From Methanobacterium alkalithermotolerans (GTDB lineage Archaea > Methanobacteriota > Methanobacteria > Methanobacteriales > Methanobacteriaceae): 64,000 bases of DNA. A program made the position numbers and the translations under genes. The DNA lies in the NCBI RefSeq assembly GCF_018141185.1, contig NZ_CP058560.1:2003501-2067500 (forward strand), written 5' to 3'. The notes beneath the pieces are model-generated. The model saw nothing but the letters and a program-made list of their open reading frames with translations, did no database searches and was not told the origin of the DNA. The number at the start of each line of letters is the position of its first letter. The first letter of the stretch is position 1. Of the stretch, positions 36,543-46,422 are shown one piece after another.

Positions 36543-37253
36543 ATGGTAGTATATTTAGTAGGAGCCGGACCAGGAGATCCGGAACTGATCACACTTAAAG
36601 CAGTAAAAGCACTGGAAAAAGCAGATGTAGTCATTTATGATCGTTTAGCTAATGAAGAGATTTTAAAACATGCTAAAGGGGCCAAATTGATATATGTGGG
36701 CAAAAAAGCAGGTGAGCATTATAAAAGTCAGGATGAAATCAACCACATCCTGGTAGAAGAAGCTAAAAATAACTCTGTTGTGGTCCGGCTTAAAGGAGGA
36801 GATCCTTTTGTATTTGGAAGAGGTGGAGAAGAGGTTTTAACTCTTTTAGATGAAGGATTAGAAGTAGAGATGATTCCAGGGGTTACCTCTGCTATTGGAG
36901 TACCCACCACCATTGGTCTCCCGGTTACTCACCGGGGAGTAGCCACATCTTTTACTGTAGTCACCGGACATGAAGATCCAACTAAAAAAGAAAAACAGGT
37001 TAAATGGGATTATACTGCAGATACTGTAGTAGTTTTAATGGGAATTGGTCAAATTAAAGAGAATACTGAAGAATTGATGAAATACAGGGATCCTAAAACT
37101 CCTGTATGTGTTATTGAAAATGGAACCAGCCCTGAAGAGAAAATTATACTGGGTACCCTGGAAAATATTGCTCAGAAAGAGATTAATCCTCCCGCACTTT
37201 TAGTTATTGGAAATGTAGTGGATGTTTTCAAACAAATAAATCAAATTAAATGA
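36543..37253 (+). CDS. cobA: uroporphyrinogen-III C-methyltransferase
   Basis: Methylates uroporphyrinogen III at C2 and C7 to precorrin-2, the branch to cobalamin, siroheme and F430. Signatures: VYLVGAGPGDPELITLKA, YDRLANEEIL, VRLKGGDPFVFGRGGEE, PGVTSAIGVPTTIGLPVTHRG, VVLMGIGQI. 236 residues, the single-domain form without a CysG dehydrogenase part. Followed 21 bases later by hemD. Confidence 0.96.
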   Translation: MVVYLVGAGPGDPELITLKAVKALEKADVVIYDRLANEEILKHAKGAKLIYVGKKAGEHYKSQDEINHILVEEAKNNSVVVRLKGGDPFVFGRGGEEVLTLLDEGLEVEMIPGVTSAIGVPTTIGLPVTHRGVATSFTVVTGHEDPTKKEKQVKWDYTADTVVVLMGIGQIKENTEELMKYRDPKTPVCVIENGTSPEEKIILGTLENIAQKEINPPALLVIGNVVDVFKQINQIK

Positions 37254-37274
37254 TTAATTTAAAAGAGGTTAATT

Positions 37275-38051
37275 ATGAAGGGGTTAAAAGGGAAAAAAAT
37301 TGTGATTACCAGACCTGCAGAAAGAGCCACAGATTCAGTTGAAATGGTTAAATCTTACGGTGCAATCCCCATCGTAACACCTACCATTGAACTTAAAGAT
37401 TCCAAGCCGGAAGAAATGTTGAAACTATGCAGCATCATTAATGAATTGAATTGGCTAATTTTTACGTCTCCAAGAGCCATAGAATCGTTTTTCAAATATT
37501 GTAATCTAAATGATGCTCCTGGCTTAAAAATTGCAGTTATAGGTCCTAAAACTGGTGAAAAATTGCAGGAATTTGGGGTTAAACCACACTTAATACCTGA
37601 GGAATATACTGCCGAGGGTTTGCTAGAGGCTTTTGAAAAAATTGAAATTGCAGGGATGAAAATTGGCCTCCCCCGGACTATGGTTGCAAGATATACACTT
37701 CCCCACGGTCTCAAAAATAGGGGTGCTGAAGTGATCCTGGCCGACGCATATAAATCAGAAATCCCTGAGGACAAGTCAAAGATCTACGAGCTGATTGATA
37801 ATATATTAAACCATAAAATTGATATTATAATGTTCACCAGTCCTTTAACTGTAAAAAATCTCCTTAAAACAGCAAAAGATGAAGGCAAAGAAGAAGTGGT
37901 GGATTTATTGCGAAATAAAGAAATAATTGTTGCTGCAATTGGCCCGATTACTAAAAAAGTTCTGGATTCATATGAAATCGAGCCAGTTATGCCTGATGTT
38001 TACACCTTCAAGGACATGCTGGAGAAACTAGCCCAAGTGATGGATAATTAA
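37275..38051 (+). CDS. hemD: uroporphyrinogen-III synthase
   Basis: Closes hydroxymethylbilane to uroporphyrinogen III, the substrate of the cobA product. The family is poorly conserved; supporting stretches are KIVITRPAERATDS at the N-terminus, WLIFTSPRAIESFF, AVIGPKTGEKLQEFG, MFTSPLTVKNLL and AAIGPITKKVLDSYEIEP. 258 residues in two lobes, as expected. Position directly after cobA supports the call. Confidence 0.92.
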   Translation: MKGLKGKKIVITRPAERATDSVEMVKSYGAIPIVTPTIELKDSKPEEMLKLCSIINELNWLIFTSPRAIESFFKYCNLNDAPGLKIAVIGPKTGEKLQEFGVKPHLIPEEYTAEGLLEAFEKIEIAGMKIGLPRTMVARYTLPHGLKNRGAEVILADAYKSEIPEDKSKIYELIDNILNHKIDIIMFTSPLTVKNLLKTAKDEGKEEVVDLLRNKEIIVAAIGPITKKVLDSYEIEPVMPDVYTFKDMLEKLAQVMDN

Positions 38052-38064
38052 TGAGGTTGGTATT

Positions 38065-38340
38065 ATGAAAACTATTATCTGGCCAGTTTATATTGATTCA
38101 AAAAAATCCAGAAAAGAGGGTAGAAAAATTCCAAAAAAAGAAGCTGTATCTTCACCTTCTTTAAGTGATATTTCCCGGGCAGCACGAAAATTGAATTTAA
38201 GTCCAAAAACTGAGAATAATAAGTCTTTTCCAGGGTCATGGTATGATAATTCAGGTCGAGTTATTGTGGAAAGGGGGGAAATATCTAAAAGGGAAATCCT
38301 TTTAAAAATAAGTAATATGATAAAAGGTACTCGTTCCTGA
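38065..38340 (+). CDS. srp19: signal recognition particle 19 kDa protein
   Basis: Binds the tips of SRP RNA helices 6 and 8 and helps SRP54 load. 91 residues with the archaeal pattern IIWPVYIDSKKSRKEGRKIPK, SDISRAARKLNL and a central GRVIVE strand. Very basic. 13 bases after hemD, so co-transcribed; a T-tract follows. Confidence 0.93.
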   Translation: MKTIIWPVYIDSKKSRKEGRKIPKKEAVSSPSLSDISRAARKLNLSPKTENNKSFPGSWYDNSGRVIVERGEISKREILLKISNMIKGTRS

Positions 38341-38494
38341 AATGAGCTATTTATTTTTTTAAATTAATGATGATGGGCAAGTAAAGCCTCGACATACTTA
38401 TTAACCTGAAACTCTTAATAATAATAAAATTAGAATAGTTATTATGATTGCTTATAGTTATTATAAAGAAATCAAATAGTCAGGGGAATATAAA

Positions 38495-39907
38495 ATGACT
38501 CCCATTTTACCTGAAAAAATGAATAAATCTTTTTCTAAAGCCCAGGAAATGCTTAAATCAGCAGAAGATATAAAAGTCTACTCCCACAATGATTGTGATG
38601 GAATAAGTTCCGGGGCTATTTTATCCTCTCTTCTGGACCGACTGGACAAAGAACATGAAATTGAATTTATAAGTCTGGATAAACTGAAGGATCTGAAAAT
38701 AAACAATGAACTAACCATATTTTCTGATTTAGGCTCAGGGCAGAGTATTGATAAAATTTCTACATCATCATCCCGAATACTGGTACTGGACCACCATCCC
38801 CCCCTAAGGTCTTTGAATTATAATTCTAAACTTTCTGGAAGATTTTTAGAAATAAACCCCCTCTTCTATGGTATTGATGGTTCTTATGAAATTTCAGGAG
38901 GGGGAATGTGTTATTTACTTGCTAAAAAATTTGGATTTTATAATTTAAGTTGGATTGGTGTTCTTTCTGCAGTGGGAGACATGCAAAATACTCGCACTGG
39001 TAAATTAGAAGGTATTAATAAATCAATTCTCCAGGATGCTACCAACCATGGCCTGGTGGATTCTGCTGCAGATCTCTCTATTTATGGTAGACAAACCCGC
39101 CCATTAATTATCGCTTTATCCTATTTCAGCGATGTAACTCTCCCTATAACTAATAACAAAACAGAAGTAATCTTATTATTAAAAAAACTGGGTATTGATC
39201 GACGATGTGATAATAGATTACGTACCCTCTCTGATTTAACATCAGATGAGAAAACACGGCTTTTTTCTGAACTGGTTAAATTACTATCCCGGGAAGTTCC
39301 TGAAAAATATATCAAATATGTTCCTAAACTGGTAACCGGGGATTATTATGAATTTTTAAATGAGGAAGAAAAAACTCCATTAAGAGACGCTTCTGAATTT
39401 TCAACTGCAGTGAATGCATGCAGCAGAAATAAAAATCCAGAGGTGGCTCTTGATATATTAAAAGGAGATAGAGTACTGGCCATGGATGAACTGGAACGTT
39501 TAACCAGAAAGCACCGTCAATATCTGGCGGAAAAAATACGGATGATTGAAGATAATGAATTAATTGTACCTCTAAATAACCTGCAGTACTTCCATGGTCA
39601 TGGAATTAAAAGTGAGGTGGTAGGTACCATTACCGGTATGGTTCTAAGTCATGGGGATTGGAGAAAGCCTATAATTGGGTTTTCTCATGTTGATAATGGA
39701 GAAGATCTTTTAAAAGTTTCTTTGAGATGTTCCCGACTTTTAGCTTATGATGGAATACACTTTGGCCATATTATACGAAAAATTGCCTCTAAAGTGGGGG
39801 GTAGTGGGGGTGGACATGCAGTTGCCTGTGGGGCGTATATCCCTTCTAAAAATCAGGACGAATTTTTAAAAATATTCAACAGCACTCTAAAAGGCATAAT
39901 TAACTGA
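38495..39907 (+). CDS. DHH-family single-strand exonuclease (archaeal RecJ-like)
   Basis: 470 residues. DHH phosphoesterase motifs: VYSHNDCDGISSG (motif I), FSDLGSGQS (II), VLDHHPP (III, the DHH signature), GDMQNTRTG (IV); a DHHA1 domain ends the protein with KVGGSGGGHAVACGA. It resembles the archaeal RecJ/GAN proteins that associate with the CMG replisome or act in DNA repair. Cytoplasmic. Transcribed in the same direction as srp19, 150 bases downstream. Confidence 0.88.
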   Translation: MTPILPEKMNKSFSKAQEMLKSAEDIKVYSHNDCDGISSGAILSSLLDRLDKEHEIEFISLDKLKDLKINNELTIFSDLGSGQSIDKISTSSSRILVLDHHPPLRSLNYNSKLSGRFLEINPLFYGIDGSYEISGGGMCYLLAKKFGFYNLSWIGVLSAVGDMQNTRTGKLEGINKSILQDATNHGLVDSAADLSIYGRQTRPLIIALSYFSDVTLPITNNKTEVILLLKKLGIDRRCDNRLRTLSDLTSDEKTRLFSELVKLLSREVPEKYIKYVPKLVTGDYYEFLNEEEKTPLRDASEFSTAVNACSRNKNPEVALDILKGDRVLAMDELERLTRKHRQYLAEKIRMIEDNELIVPLNNLQYFHGHGIKSEVVGTITGMVLSHGDWRKPIIGFSHVDNGEDLLKVSLRCSRLLAYDGIHFGHIIRKIASKVGGSGGGHAVACGAYIPSKNQDEFLKIFNSTLKGIIN

Positions 39908-40005
39908 TTTATTAACCACTGCATTTATTAATCTATTAAAATATAGTCTTAATATAAAATATCCTCTGTTAAACTACACTTTGAAATAAAAGATAAGGTT
40001 TTATC

Positions 40006-40800
40006 ATGAAAATATTCAAAAAAAGAGGCGAAATGACTCATTTTCAAATTTTAGCAGAAATTGCAAAACAAGAACCTCATTTAAGACAAAAAGATATTGC
40101 CGATGAGTTAGGAATAACTGTACAGGCAGTTTCAGAAAATTTAAAGAGTTTGTTAGATGCTGGATTTGTAGAATCAGGAACAGGGCGTTCACCTTACAAA
40201 ATTACCAAAAGAGGAATTGATAAATTAAAAAAACAAGCACTGGATTTGCGGAAATATTCTGAAACTGTACTGGATACCATGAATACCTACAAATCTATCT
40301 GGCCGGCCATTGCCAGTGAAAATTTGAATTCAGGAGATAGAGTAGGTCTCTTTATGGATGATGGTACTCTGTATGCTACTAAAGCCTCAACATCAGCCCA
40401 GGGTGAAGTATTAAATGATGCTCAAAAAGGAGAAGATGTGGCCTTAATGGGACTGGAAGGAATTATTGAACTTAAAACCGGTAAGGTGGTAATTCTTAAT
40501 TTACCTACCATTCAGGAAGGGGGGTCCCGGGCCACAGACCTTGAAAAAATAAAAAAAATATACCACATGGGTTTTGATAGGGTGGGTATCATGGGCACGG
40601 TTTCCCGGGCAGTGGCTGATAAACTGGATATAAAGGTTGATTTTGAATTTGCAACCCCTTATTCCACACTTGCTGCAACTAAAAGAGGACTTAATGTGCT
40701 GGTATTTGCGGTAGGTAAGATGAACCGTAGTATTACTAATAAACTGGAAGAAGAAGGAATCCACTATAGTTTAGAGGATGTAAAAAAAGATATTAATTGA
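40006..40800 (+). CDS. winged-helix transcriptional regulator
   Basis: 264 residues. The N-terminal 80 form a MarR/Lrp-like winged helix: FQILAEIAKQEPHLRQKDIADELGITVQAVSENLKSLLDAGFVESG, then the wing SPYKITKRG. The C-terminal 170 residues are a separate soluble domain (SGDRVGLFMDDGTLYATKAS..., VVILNLPTIQEGGSR..., GTVSRAVADKLDIKVDFEFAT) conserved in methanogen regulators but with unknown ligand. Convergent with the ACT-domain gene ten bases away. Confidence 0.82.
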   Translation: MKIFKKRGEMTHFQILAEIAKQEPHLRQKDIADELGITVQAVSENLKSLLDAGFVESGTGRSPYKITKRGIDKLKKQALDLRKYSETVLDTMNTYKSIWPAIASENLNSGDRVGLFMDDGTLYATKASTSAQGEVLNDAQKGEDVALMGLEGIIELKTGKVVILNLPTIQEGGSRATDLEKIKKIYHMGFDRVGIMGTVSRAVADKLDIKVDFEFATPYSTLAATKRGLNVLVFAVGKMNRSITNKLEEEGIHYSLEDVKKDIN

Positions 40801-40810
40801 TTTAAAGGTT

Positions 40811-41242
40811 TTAAAGATTGTAAACATCTTCAGAAGGCACCAGAGTTACTTCTTCCTGTTCTAAAACCTTAATAAGTAAATCCAGATCATCTGTTCTTAA
40901 AAGTAATATGGCCTTATCTTTCTTTTCATGTACAAATGCATATAAATATTCTAAATTAATATCAGAATCATTAAGGATTTTTAAAATTGAGGAAAGGCCT
41001 CCTGGATGATCTGCAAGTTCCACAGCTATTACTTCTTTGATTTTCACCACAAAATTATTTTCCGTAAGAATTTTTTCCGCCTTTCGGGGTTCTGGAACAA
41101 TAAGCCTTAAAATCCCAAATTCTGAAGTATCTGCAATGGATAAGGCCCTGATATTAATTCCATTCTCAGCCAAAGTATTAAGAGCTTTCCATAATCTTCC
41201 TTTTTTATTTTCCAGAAAAACGGATATTTGTTTTATTTTCAT
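40811..41242 (-). CDS. tandem ACT-domain protein
   Basis: 143 residues forming two ACT domains (about 2-68: KIKQISVFLENKKGRLWKALNTLAENGINIRALSIADT; and 70-140: AVELADHPGGLSSILKILNDSDINLEYLYAFVHEK). ACT domains bind amino acids. Next to a phenylacetate-CoA ligase gene upstream on the same strand, a pairing common in methanogens, where it is linked to aryl-acid handling and aromatic amino acid synthesis. Confidence 0.92.
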   Translation of the reverse strand: MKIKQISVFLENKKGRLWKALNTLAENGINIRALSIADTSEFGILRLIVPEPRKAEKILTENNFVVKIKEVIAVELADHPGGLSSILKILNDSDINLEYLYAFVHEKKDKAILLLRTDDLDLLIKVLEQEEVTLVPSEDVYNL

Positions 41243-41299
41243 GTTATCTTCCTGATTAATTTTTTATTTAATCACCAATAATTCCAATATTAATAACCA

Positions 41300-42601
41300 C
41301 TAATGTATGTTTCGCTGGTCAATAACTCTTACAGCTTTGCCTTCACTTCGGGGAAGGCTTTTTGGCTCCACCAGATTAACATTAACCCTTAAACCTATTT
41401 CATTTTCAATGTAACTTTCTATTTTCTTTTTTATACTGACCATTTCTTTAACTTCATCAGAGAAAAGTTCCTGGGATGTTTCCACCTTTACTTCAATTTC
41501 ATCCAAAAGATGCGGACGGGTTACAATAATCTGATAATGGGGCTGCAGACCATCAATTTTCAACAAAGCCTTTTCTATTTGAGAGGGGAATACTGCCACA
41601 CCACGAACTTTTATCATATCGTCTGACCTGCCCGTTATTCTATCCATTTTTACCAAATTTCTTCCACAGTCACATGATTCATATCTAAGGGCAGTAATGT
41701 CCTTTGTTCTAAATCTAATAATAGGCATTCCCACCCGGCTTAAGGTGGTCAATACCAGCTCTCCTGTTTTATCCGCACCTAATGATTCTGTGGTTTGGGG
41801 GTTGATGATCTCTGGATAAAAATGATCTTCACAAATATGTAGTCCTGATTGTTGATTACATTCTATGGCCACACCCGGACCCATAATTTCAGTTAAACCA
41901 TATATGTTAAATGCCTGGACTCCAAATCGTTTTTCTATCTCTTTTCTCATTTGAGAAGTCCACATCTCTGCTCCAAATCCAATGGCCTTTAAATCTGTAT
42001 CTTCACTAATTAATCCTTCTTCCTGGGCCACTTCGGATAGGTATAATCCATAAGAGGGGGTAAAAATCATTACTGTAGTCCCAAAATCTTTCATAATTTC
42101 AATTTGCCTTCTGGTTTGACCAGTGGAAATAGGGATAACGGTTGCCCCTATTTTCTGAGCACCATAGTGAACTCCAAAGCCTCCGGTAAATAGTCCATAT
42201 CCGTGTGTATTCTGGATGATGTCATCTTCGGTGACTCCCATCATGGTTAATCCCCGGGCCATCACTTCACTCCATAATTCAATATCCTCCCGGGTATATC
42301 CTGATACCACCGGCTTTCCAGTAGTACCAGAAGAAGTATGGACTTCAATGATATCTTTACGAGGGACAGCAAACATTCCAAAGGGATATACATCTCTTAA
42401 ATCATCTTTAGTGGTGAAAGGGAGTTTATTAATATCTTCCAGGGTCTGGATATCTTCCGGGGATAAACTCATAGCACTGAATTTCTGATTATAATACGGT
42501 ACATTATTAAAAGCTTTTTTTACCACATCTTGTAATCTTCTCAATTGTAATTCTTCCATTTCATCCCGGGACATACATTCGGCTCTTTCATTCCAGATCA
42601 T
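41300..42601 (-). CDS. paaK: phenylacetate-CoA ligase
   Basis: 433-residue AMP-forming acyl-CoA ligase. The P-loop HTSSGTTGKPVVSGYT, the NIYGLTEIMGPGVAIEC block (A5-like), FRTKDITAL and the C-terminal PRSEGKAVRVID are typical of PaaK. In methanogens it activates arylacetates, whose CoA esters are carboxylated by indolepyruvate oxidoreductase for aromatic amino acids. Cytoplasmic. Forms a unit with the ACT gene 57 bases downstream. Confidence 0.93.
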   Translation of the reverse strand: MIWNERAECMSRDEMEELQLRRLQDVVKKAFNNVPYYNQKFSAMSLSPEDIQTLEDINKLPFTTKDDLRDVYPFGMFAVPRKDIIEVHTSSGTTGKPVVSGYTREDIELWSEVMARGLTMMGVTEDDIIQNTHGYGLFTGGFGVHYGAQKIGATVIPISTGQTRRQIEIMKDFGTTVMIFTPSYGLYLSEVAQEEGLISEDTDLKAIGFGAEMWTSQMRKEIEKRFGVQAFNIYGLTEIMGPGVAIECNQQSGLHICEDHFYPEIINPQTTESLGADKTGELVLTTLSRVGMPIIRFRTKDITALRYESCDCGRNLVKMDRITGRSDDMIKVRGVAVFPSQIEKALLKIDGLQPHYQIIVTRPHLLDEIEVKVETSQELFSDEVKEMVSIKKKIESYIENEIGLRVNVNLVEPKSLPRSEGKAVRVIDQRNIH

Positions 42602-42843
42602 TTTATCAAATCCCTTAATCAGTGCAATTTTGATAGATATTCATCATGACAATAATCTTTATAATTAAATTTAAATTATAGAAGTTTTTAGGGGCCCTAT
42701 AACTTAAATCTTACTAATATGTCAATTTGACTGTCAGGGTTTTACTGATTACAGATATTCAAAAGAAAAATAATCAGGTTAAAATGATGAATCAGGACAT
42801 TTTAAGGCAAGTATAATTTAAAATAAGGATTTTTAAACTCTTT

Positions 42844-42862
42844 AAAAAAAAATTAAAAAAAA
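42844..42862 (-). terminator. double oligo-T terminator after sod
   Basis: Two runs of nine A on the plus strand (T on the transcript strand), separated by TT, begin within a few bases of the sod stop codon. A typical archaeal oligo-T terminator for the leftward oxygen-defence genes. Confidence 0.55.
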
Positions 42863-42863
42863 A

Positions 42864-43487
42864 TTAAAGTGGGGATTCTAGCCAGGTTTCAGTTCTTTGG
42901 TTAACTTCTTCCCAGTTTACTATGTTCCAGAAAGCTTCCACAAAATCAGGCCTTACATTTTTATAATCCAGGTAGTAGGCATGTTCCCATACATCCAGCA
43001 CCATCATAATCCGGAAGTTAGGAATCACATTCACGTTATGTTTTTCTATCTGCATTATAAATAAGCGATTAGTTCTCCTGCATAAAGTAAGAACTGCCCA
43101 TCCAGAACCTTCTACACTAAGAGCAGCCTGTGTGAACTCTTTTTTAAATCTCTCAAAGCTACCAAAATCTTTTTTAATGTATTCTGCTATAGTACCTTCT
43201 GGTTCACCACCGCACTTACTGGCGGGCCCCATATTTGTCCAGAAAAGGTTATGAAGAACAAAACCACCTACCTGAAAGGATAATTCCTTGGCAGTTGCTT
43301 TTATATCAAAATCTTCATCATTTTCTCTAGCATCATCAAATTTTTGCTTTAAAATAGCATTAGCACCATCAACATAGGCCTGGTGATGCTTGGTATGGTG
43401 TATGGTTAACTGTTCTTTAGATATAAAAGGCTCCAGATCCTGATAACCATAGGGTAACTCTGGTAACTGATAAAGTTTTTTTTCCAT
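42864..43487 (-). CDS. sodB: Fe/Mn superoxide dismutase
   Basis: Dismutates superoxide. Metal ligands visible: His in TIHHTKHHQAYV (two), Asp and His in VLDVWEHAYYLDYKN. VGGFVLHNLFWTNMGP is the second helix motif. 207 residues, typical. Methanobacterial enzymes of this type are iron-containing; the metal cannot be proven from the sequence. AAGGTG ribosome site. Last gene of a run with peroxiredoxin, 38 bases apart. Confidence 0.95.
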   Translation of the reverse strand: MEKKLYQLPELPYGYQDLEPFISKEQLTIHHTKHHQAYVDGANAILKQKFDDARENDEDFDIKATAKELSFQVGGFVLHNLFWTNMGPASKCGGEPEGTIAEYIKKDFGSFERFKKEFTQAALSVEGSGWAVLTLCRRTNRLFIMQIEKHNVNVIPNFRIMMVLDVWEHAYYLDYKNVRPDFVEAFWNIVNWEEVNQRTETWLESPL

Positions 43488-43525
43488 TTTTTCACCTTTT
43501 TTATATTAAAAATATTTCATCTTAA

Positions 43526-44212
43526 CTACCATTTGTAGTAATTTCTATGACATAACCACCAGTCATAACATTTGTATTCTTCTTTGCGCTTTTTAGCGGT
43601 TTCCACATCACTTGCAGGAGGTATAATCAGTCCTTTTCCTATTAATTCATTGTTAGGCCAGTTGGCAGGTATGGCTACTCCTTTTTCTTCTATATTGGCA
43701 AAACCCTCTATCATACGGAGTATTTCATCCATATTTCTACCCAGTTCTTGAGGATAATATAGAATGGCCCGTACTATGGCCTCCGGATCCACAATAAATA
43801 CTGCCCGAACGGTATTGGTGGGGCGGGCAGGGTGGATTAAACCTAATGTATCCGCCACTTTTCCTGTATCTGCAATTAATGGAAAAGTTATCTCCACATT
43901 AAGGTTTTCTTCTATCCATTCAATCCATTTTAGATGTGAAAATATCTGATCAATACTAAGACCAATTAATTCACAATTTAATTTTTTAAATTCTTCATAC
44001 CTGTTCTGGAAGGCCACAAATTCAGTAGTACACACCGGTGTAAAATCTGCAGGATGGCTAAAAAGAACAAACCATTTTTTTTTAAATGCCTTAGGAAGCT
44101 TCATCATCCCCTGTGTAGTTTGAACTTCCATTTTAGGAAATTTATCCCCAATTAAAGGTATTCCCCTTCCTTTTTTCTTAATTTTTTTTAGCTCATATAT
44201 TTTTTCTCCCAT
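43526..44212 (-). CDS. peroxiredoxin (Prx6-type)
   Basis: Reduces hydroperoxides. PADFTPVCTTEF contains the peroxidatic Cys with the PxxxTxxC motif; a C-terminal CYDWWLC pair gives resolving cysteines as in archaeal Prx6-like enzymes. 228 residues. Starts with GGGTGAT seven bases upstream. Belongs with the sod, ferritin, fprA and rubredoxin genes around it. Confidence 0.94.
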   Translation of the reverse strand: MGEKIYELKKIKKKGRGIPLIGDKFPKMEVQTTQGMMKLPKAFKKKWFVLFSHPADFTPVCTTEFVAFQNRYEEFKKLNCELIGLSIDQIFSHLKWIEWIEENLNVEITFPLIADTGKVADTLGLIHPARPTNTVRAVFIVDPEAIVRAILYYPQELGRNMDEILRMIEGFANIEEKGVAIPANWPNNELIGKGLIIPPASDVETAKKRKEEYKCYDWWLCHRNYYKW

Positions 44213-44505
44213 TAAATCACCCCTCTTTGCATATCTATGGTAATATTATGCACCTAATTTTTATTTATTTTTAGCTTTTTTTATAAATCCATAAATTCTA
44301 AAAATAAATTTCATAAAACCTTAATTTTTTAATATCCACCATAATTTTATTATTTAGCTAACCCCGGGATTTAAATTAATTACTGGAGATTTTTTTTTTT
44401 TTGAAAATCAGATTATTCTAAAAAAAATAAATAAATGAGTTTAATTATTCTGAAAATTGCGATGAATTGGCGGAGTACTGTCTTTTATGGTGAATGTTAT
44501 CCCGA

Positions 44506-45012
44506 TCATTCCGCTGGTGGATTGAATACCCTTTGAGCCATTTCACTATCCAGCATCAGTAGACTGGCAGGAGATTCAATGGCCAGCCTTACTTTTTGCA
44601 ATATTCCTCCGGCTGATTCTTCTTCTTCTACCTGTTCTGCCACAAAGTACTGCAGGAAGTTATTGGTAGCATGGTCTTTTTCTTCCAGAGCCAGGTTTAC
44701 CAGCTGATTAATAAGTCCGGTTACCTTTTTTTCGTGGCTTAAAACATTTTCAAACACATCCAGGGCAGATTCCCATTCACGGGGAGGTTTTTCGATTTCA
44801 TCCAGAAGCACTCTTTTTCCTCTTCTAATCAGGTAGTCATGGAACTTCATCCCATGGCTTAGTTCTTCCTGGGCCTGAATTCTCATCCAGTTGGCAAAAC
44901 CGGGCAGGTCAGAATCCTCAAAATAGGCCCCCATAGCCAGATAAAGGTAGGCAGAGTATAACTCCGCATTCATCTGTCCATTCAATGCATCCTGCATTTT
45001 TTCACTAACCAT
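44506..45012 (-). CDS. ftn: ferritin
   Basis: 168-residue non-haem ferritin that oxidises and stores iron, limiting Fenton chemistry. Ferroxidase ligands are in QMNAELYSAYLYLAMG and IQAQEELSHGMKFHDY, with VAEQVEEEESA in the fourth helix. GGAGG ribosome site. Lies 27 bases after fprA, clearly in the same operon. Confidence 0.94.
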   Translation of the reverse strand: MVSEKMQDALNGQMNAELYSAYLYLAMGAYFEDSDLPGFANWMRIQAQEELSHGMKFHDYLIRRGKRVLLDEIEKPPREWESALDVFENVLSHEKKVTGLINQLVNLALEEKDHATNNFLQYFVAEQVEEEESAGGILQKVRLAIESPASLLMLDSEMAQRVFNPPAE

Positions 45013-45039
45013 CTACATTCCTCCTTAATATGAAAATAA

Positions 45040-46212
45040 TTATGAAGATTCATGTTTTTTCAGTATCTCATCTGCCAGGGCATCAATTTTTTCTAAATCA
45101 TCCTGAGTGGGAAGGCCTTTTATGGAAATAGATTCCAGATATTCTACTTTCAGGTTACTTAACTGACCTTTTAATAATTCTTCCATGCGACTGCCCCATC
45201 CAAAAGAACCCATAATGGCCACGTATTTTAATTTAGGCCTTAACAGATTAATCAAATAGGCATTGGAAACGGTAAGTGGATGAGGACCGGTTAATACTGT
45301 GGGGCTGGCAATAACTAAAGTGGATGCATCCACCAGAGACATTAAAAATTCACCAGGATCCATGTGACCTAAATTGAATGGCTTTACAACCAATCCCCTT
45401 TTAATTAAAGAATCCACCAGATGATCTACCATAACCCGGGTACTACCATGCATAGAAACATAAGGGATTACTACCAGGTTTAAAGTTTCATCAGATATCC
45501 AATCTTTATATAAATTTATTATTTCGTTTACCGGGGAATAAATAGGCCCATGGGAAGGGGCAATTGTTTTTATATCTCTTTTACTTATTTTCGCCAGATT
45601 GTTTTTTATGGTGGGTCTAAAGGGCATCATAAGTTCTGCATAATACCTCTTGGCTGCAGAATATACTTCTTCGTTTTCATGGGAATATAACTGACTGGTG
45701 GCCATATGTGATCCGAAAAAATCACAGGAAAAAAGCATTTTATTTTCCTCTAAATAGGTTACCATGGTATCTGGCCAGTGCACCCAGGGAGTGAAGATAA
45801 ATTCCAGGGTTTTACCACCTAAAGAAATTTTATCACCATCCCCTATAGTCTTAAACTTATCTTCCGGGATAAATAAAAAATTTTTTAAAAGTTCTTTGCA
45901 TTTAGGATTGGTAACTACTACTGCCTCTGGATATTCCTCCAGGATAAGAGGTATAGAACCAGAATGGTCCTGTTCAGCATGGTTGGATACAATGTAGTCA
46001 ATTTTTAATTCTAATTCCTGGAGGTTTTTTAATAGTTCATGAGCCTTCTCTGGATCAACCGTATCAATTAATGCAGTATTATCTCTTCCCTGAATAAGGT
46101 ACGAGTTATAACTGGTTCCCTGTGGTAACGGAATTAACTCATCAAATATTTGCCGATCCCAATCCTGGGATCCCACATAATAAACACCGTCTTCCATCAT
46201 CCGGGCAGACAT
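45040..46212 (-). CDS. fprA: F420H2 oxidase (flavodiiron protein FprA)
   Basis: Reduces O2 to water with F420H2. The N-terminal beta-lactamase-fold domain holds the diiron ligands NHAEQDHSGS, DFFGSH and PSHGPIY; the C-terminal flavodoxin domain binds FMN (VSMHGSTRVMVDHLV, IMGSFGWGS). 390 residues, normal. Its start is one base past the stop of a rubredoxin gene, so the two are made together; rubredoxin is a known partner of flavodiiron proteins in other organisms. Confidence 0.95.
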   Translation of the reverse strand: MSARMMEDGVYYVGSQDWDRQIFDELIPLPQGTSYNSYLIQGRDNTALIDTVDPEKAHELLKNLQELELKIDYIVSNHAEQDHSGSIPLILEEYPEAVVVTNPKCKELLKNFLFIPEDKFKTIGDGDKISLGGKTLEFIFTPWVHWPDTMVTYLEENKMLFSCDFFGSHMATSQLYSHENEEVYSAAKRYYAELMMPFRPTIKNNLAKISKRDIKTIAPSHGPIYSPVNEIINLYKDWISDETLNLVVIPYVSMHGSTRVMVDHLVDSLIKRGLVVKPFNLGHMDPGEFLMSLVDASTLVIASPTVLTGPHPLTVSNAYLINLLRPKLKYVAIMGSFGWGSRMEELLKGQLSNLKVEYLESISIKGLPTQDDLEKIDALADEILKKHESS

Positions 46213-46213
46213 C

Positions 46214-46375
46214 TTAATCCACTTTAACGAACTGATCTTTTCCTACTCCACAGATAGGACAAATCCAGTCGTCTGGTATATCTTCAAAAGCAGTTCCTGG
46301 TTCTATACCAGAATCAGGATCACCATTTTCAGGATCATATATATAACCACACATCTCGCATTGATATTTATCCAT
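46214..46375 (-). CDS. rub: rubredoxin 1
   Basis: 53-residue rubredoxin, MDKYQCEMCGYIYDPENGDP, with the four Fe ligands in CEMCGY and CPICGV. Single-electron carrier. Its stop codon lies one base before the fprA start, so it is the immediate operon partner of the F420H2 oxidase. Short enough to be skipped by gene finders. Confidence 0.93.
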   Translation of the reverse strand: MDKYQCEMCGYIYDPENGDPDSGIEPGTAFEDIPDDWICPICGVGKDQFVKVD

Positions 46376-46422
46376 TTTTTACTCCTCCTAATCCCTAAAT
46401 CACTTAAATTTTAAAATATATC

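Noticed and set aside
42688..42702. Short palindrome TAGGGGCCCTA upstream of the phenylacetate-CoA ligase gene
   Set aside because: Only five-base arms and no supporting context beyond a nearby AT-rich stretch; could easily be chance.
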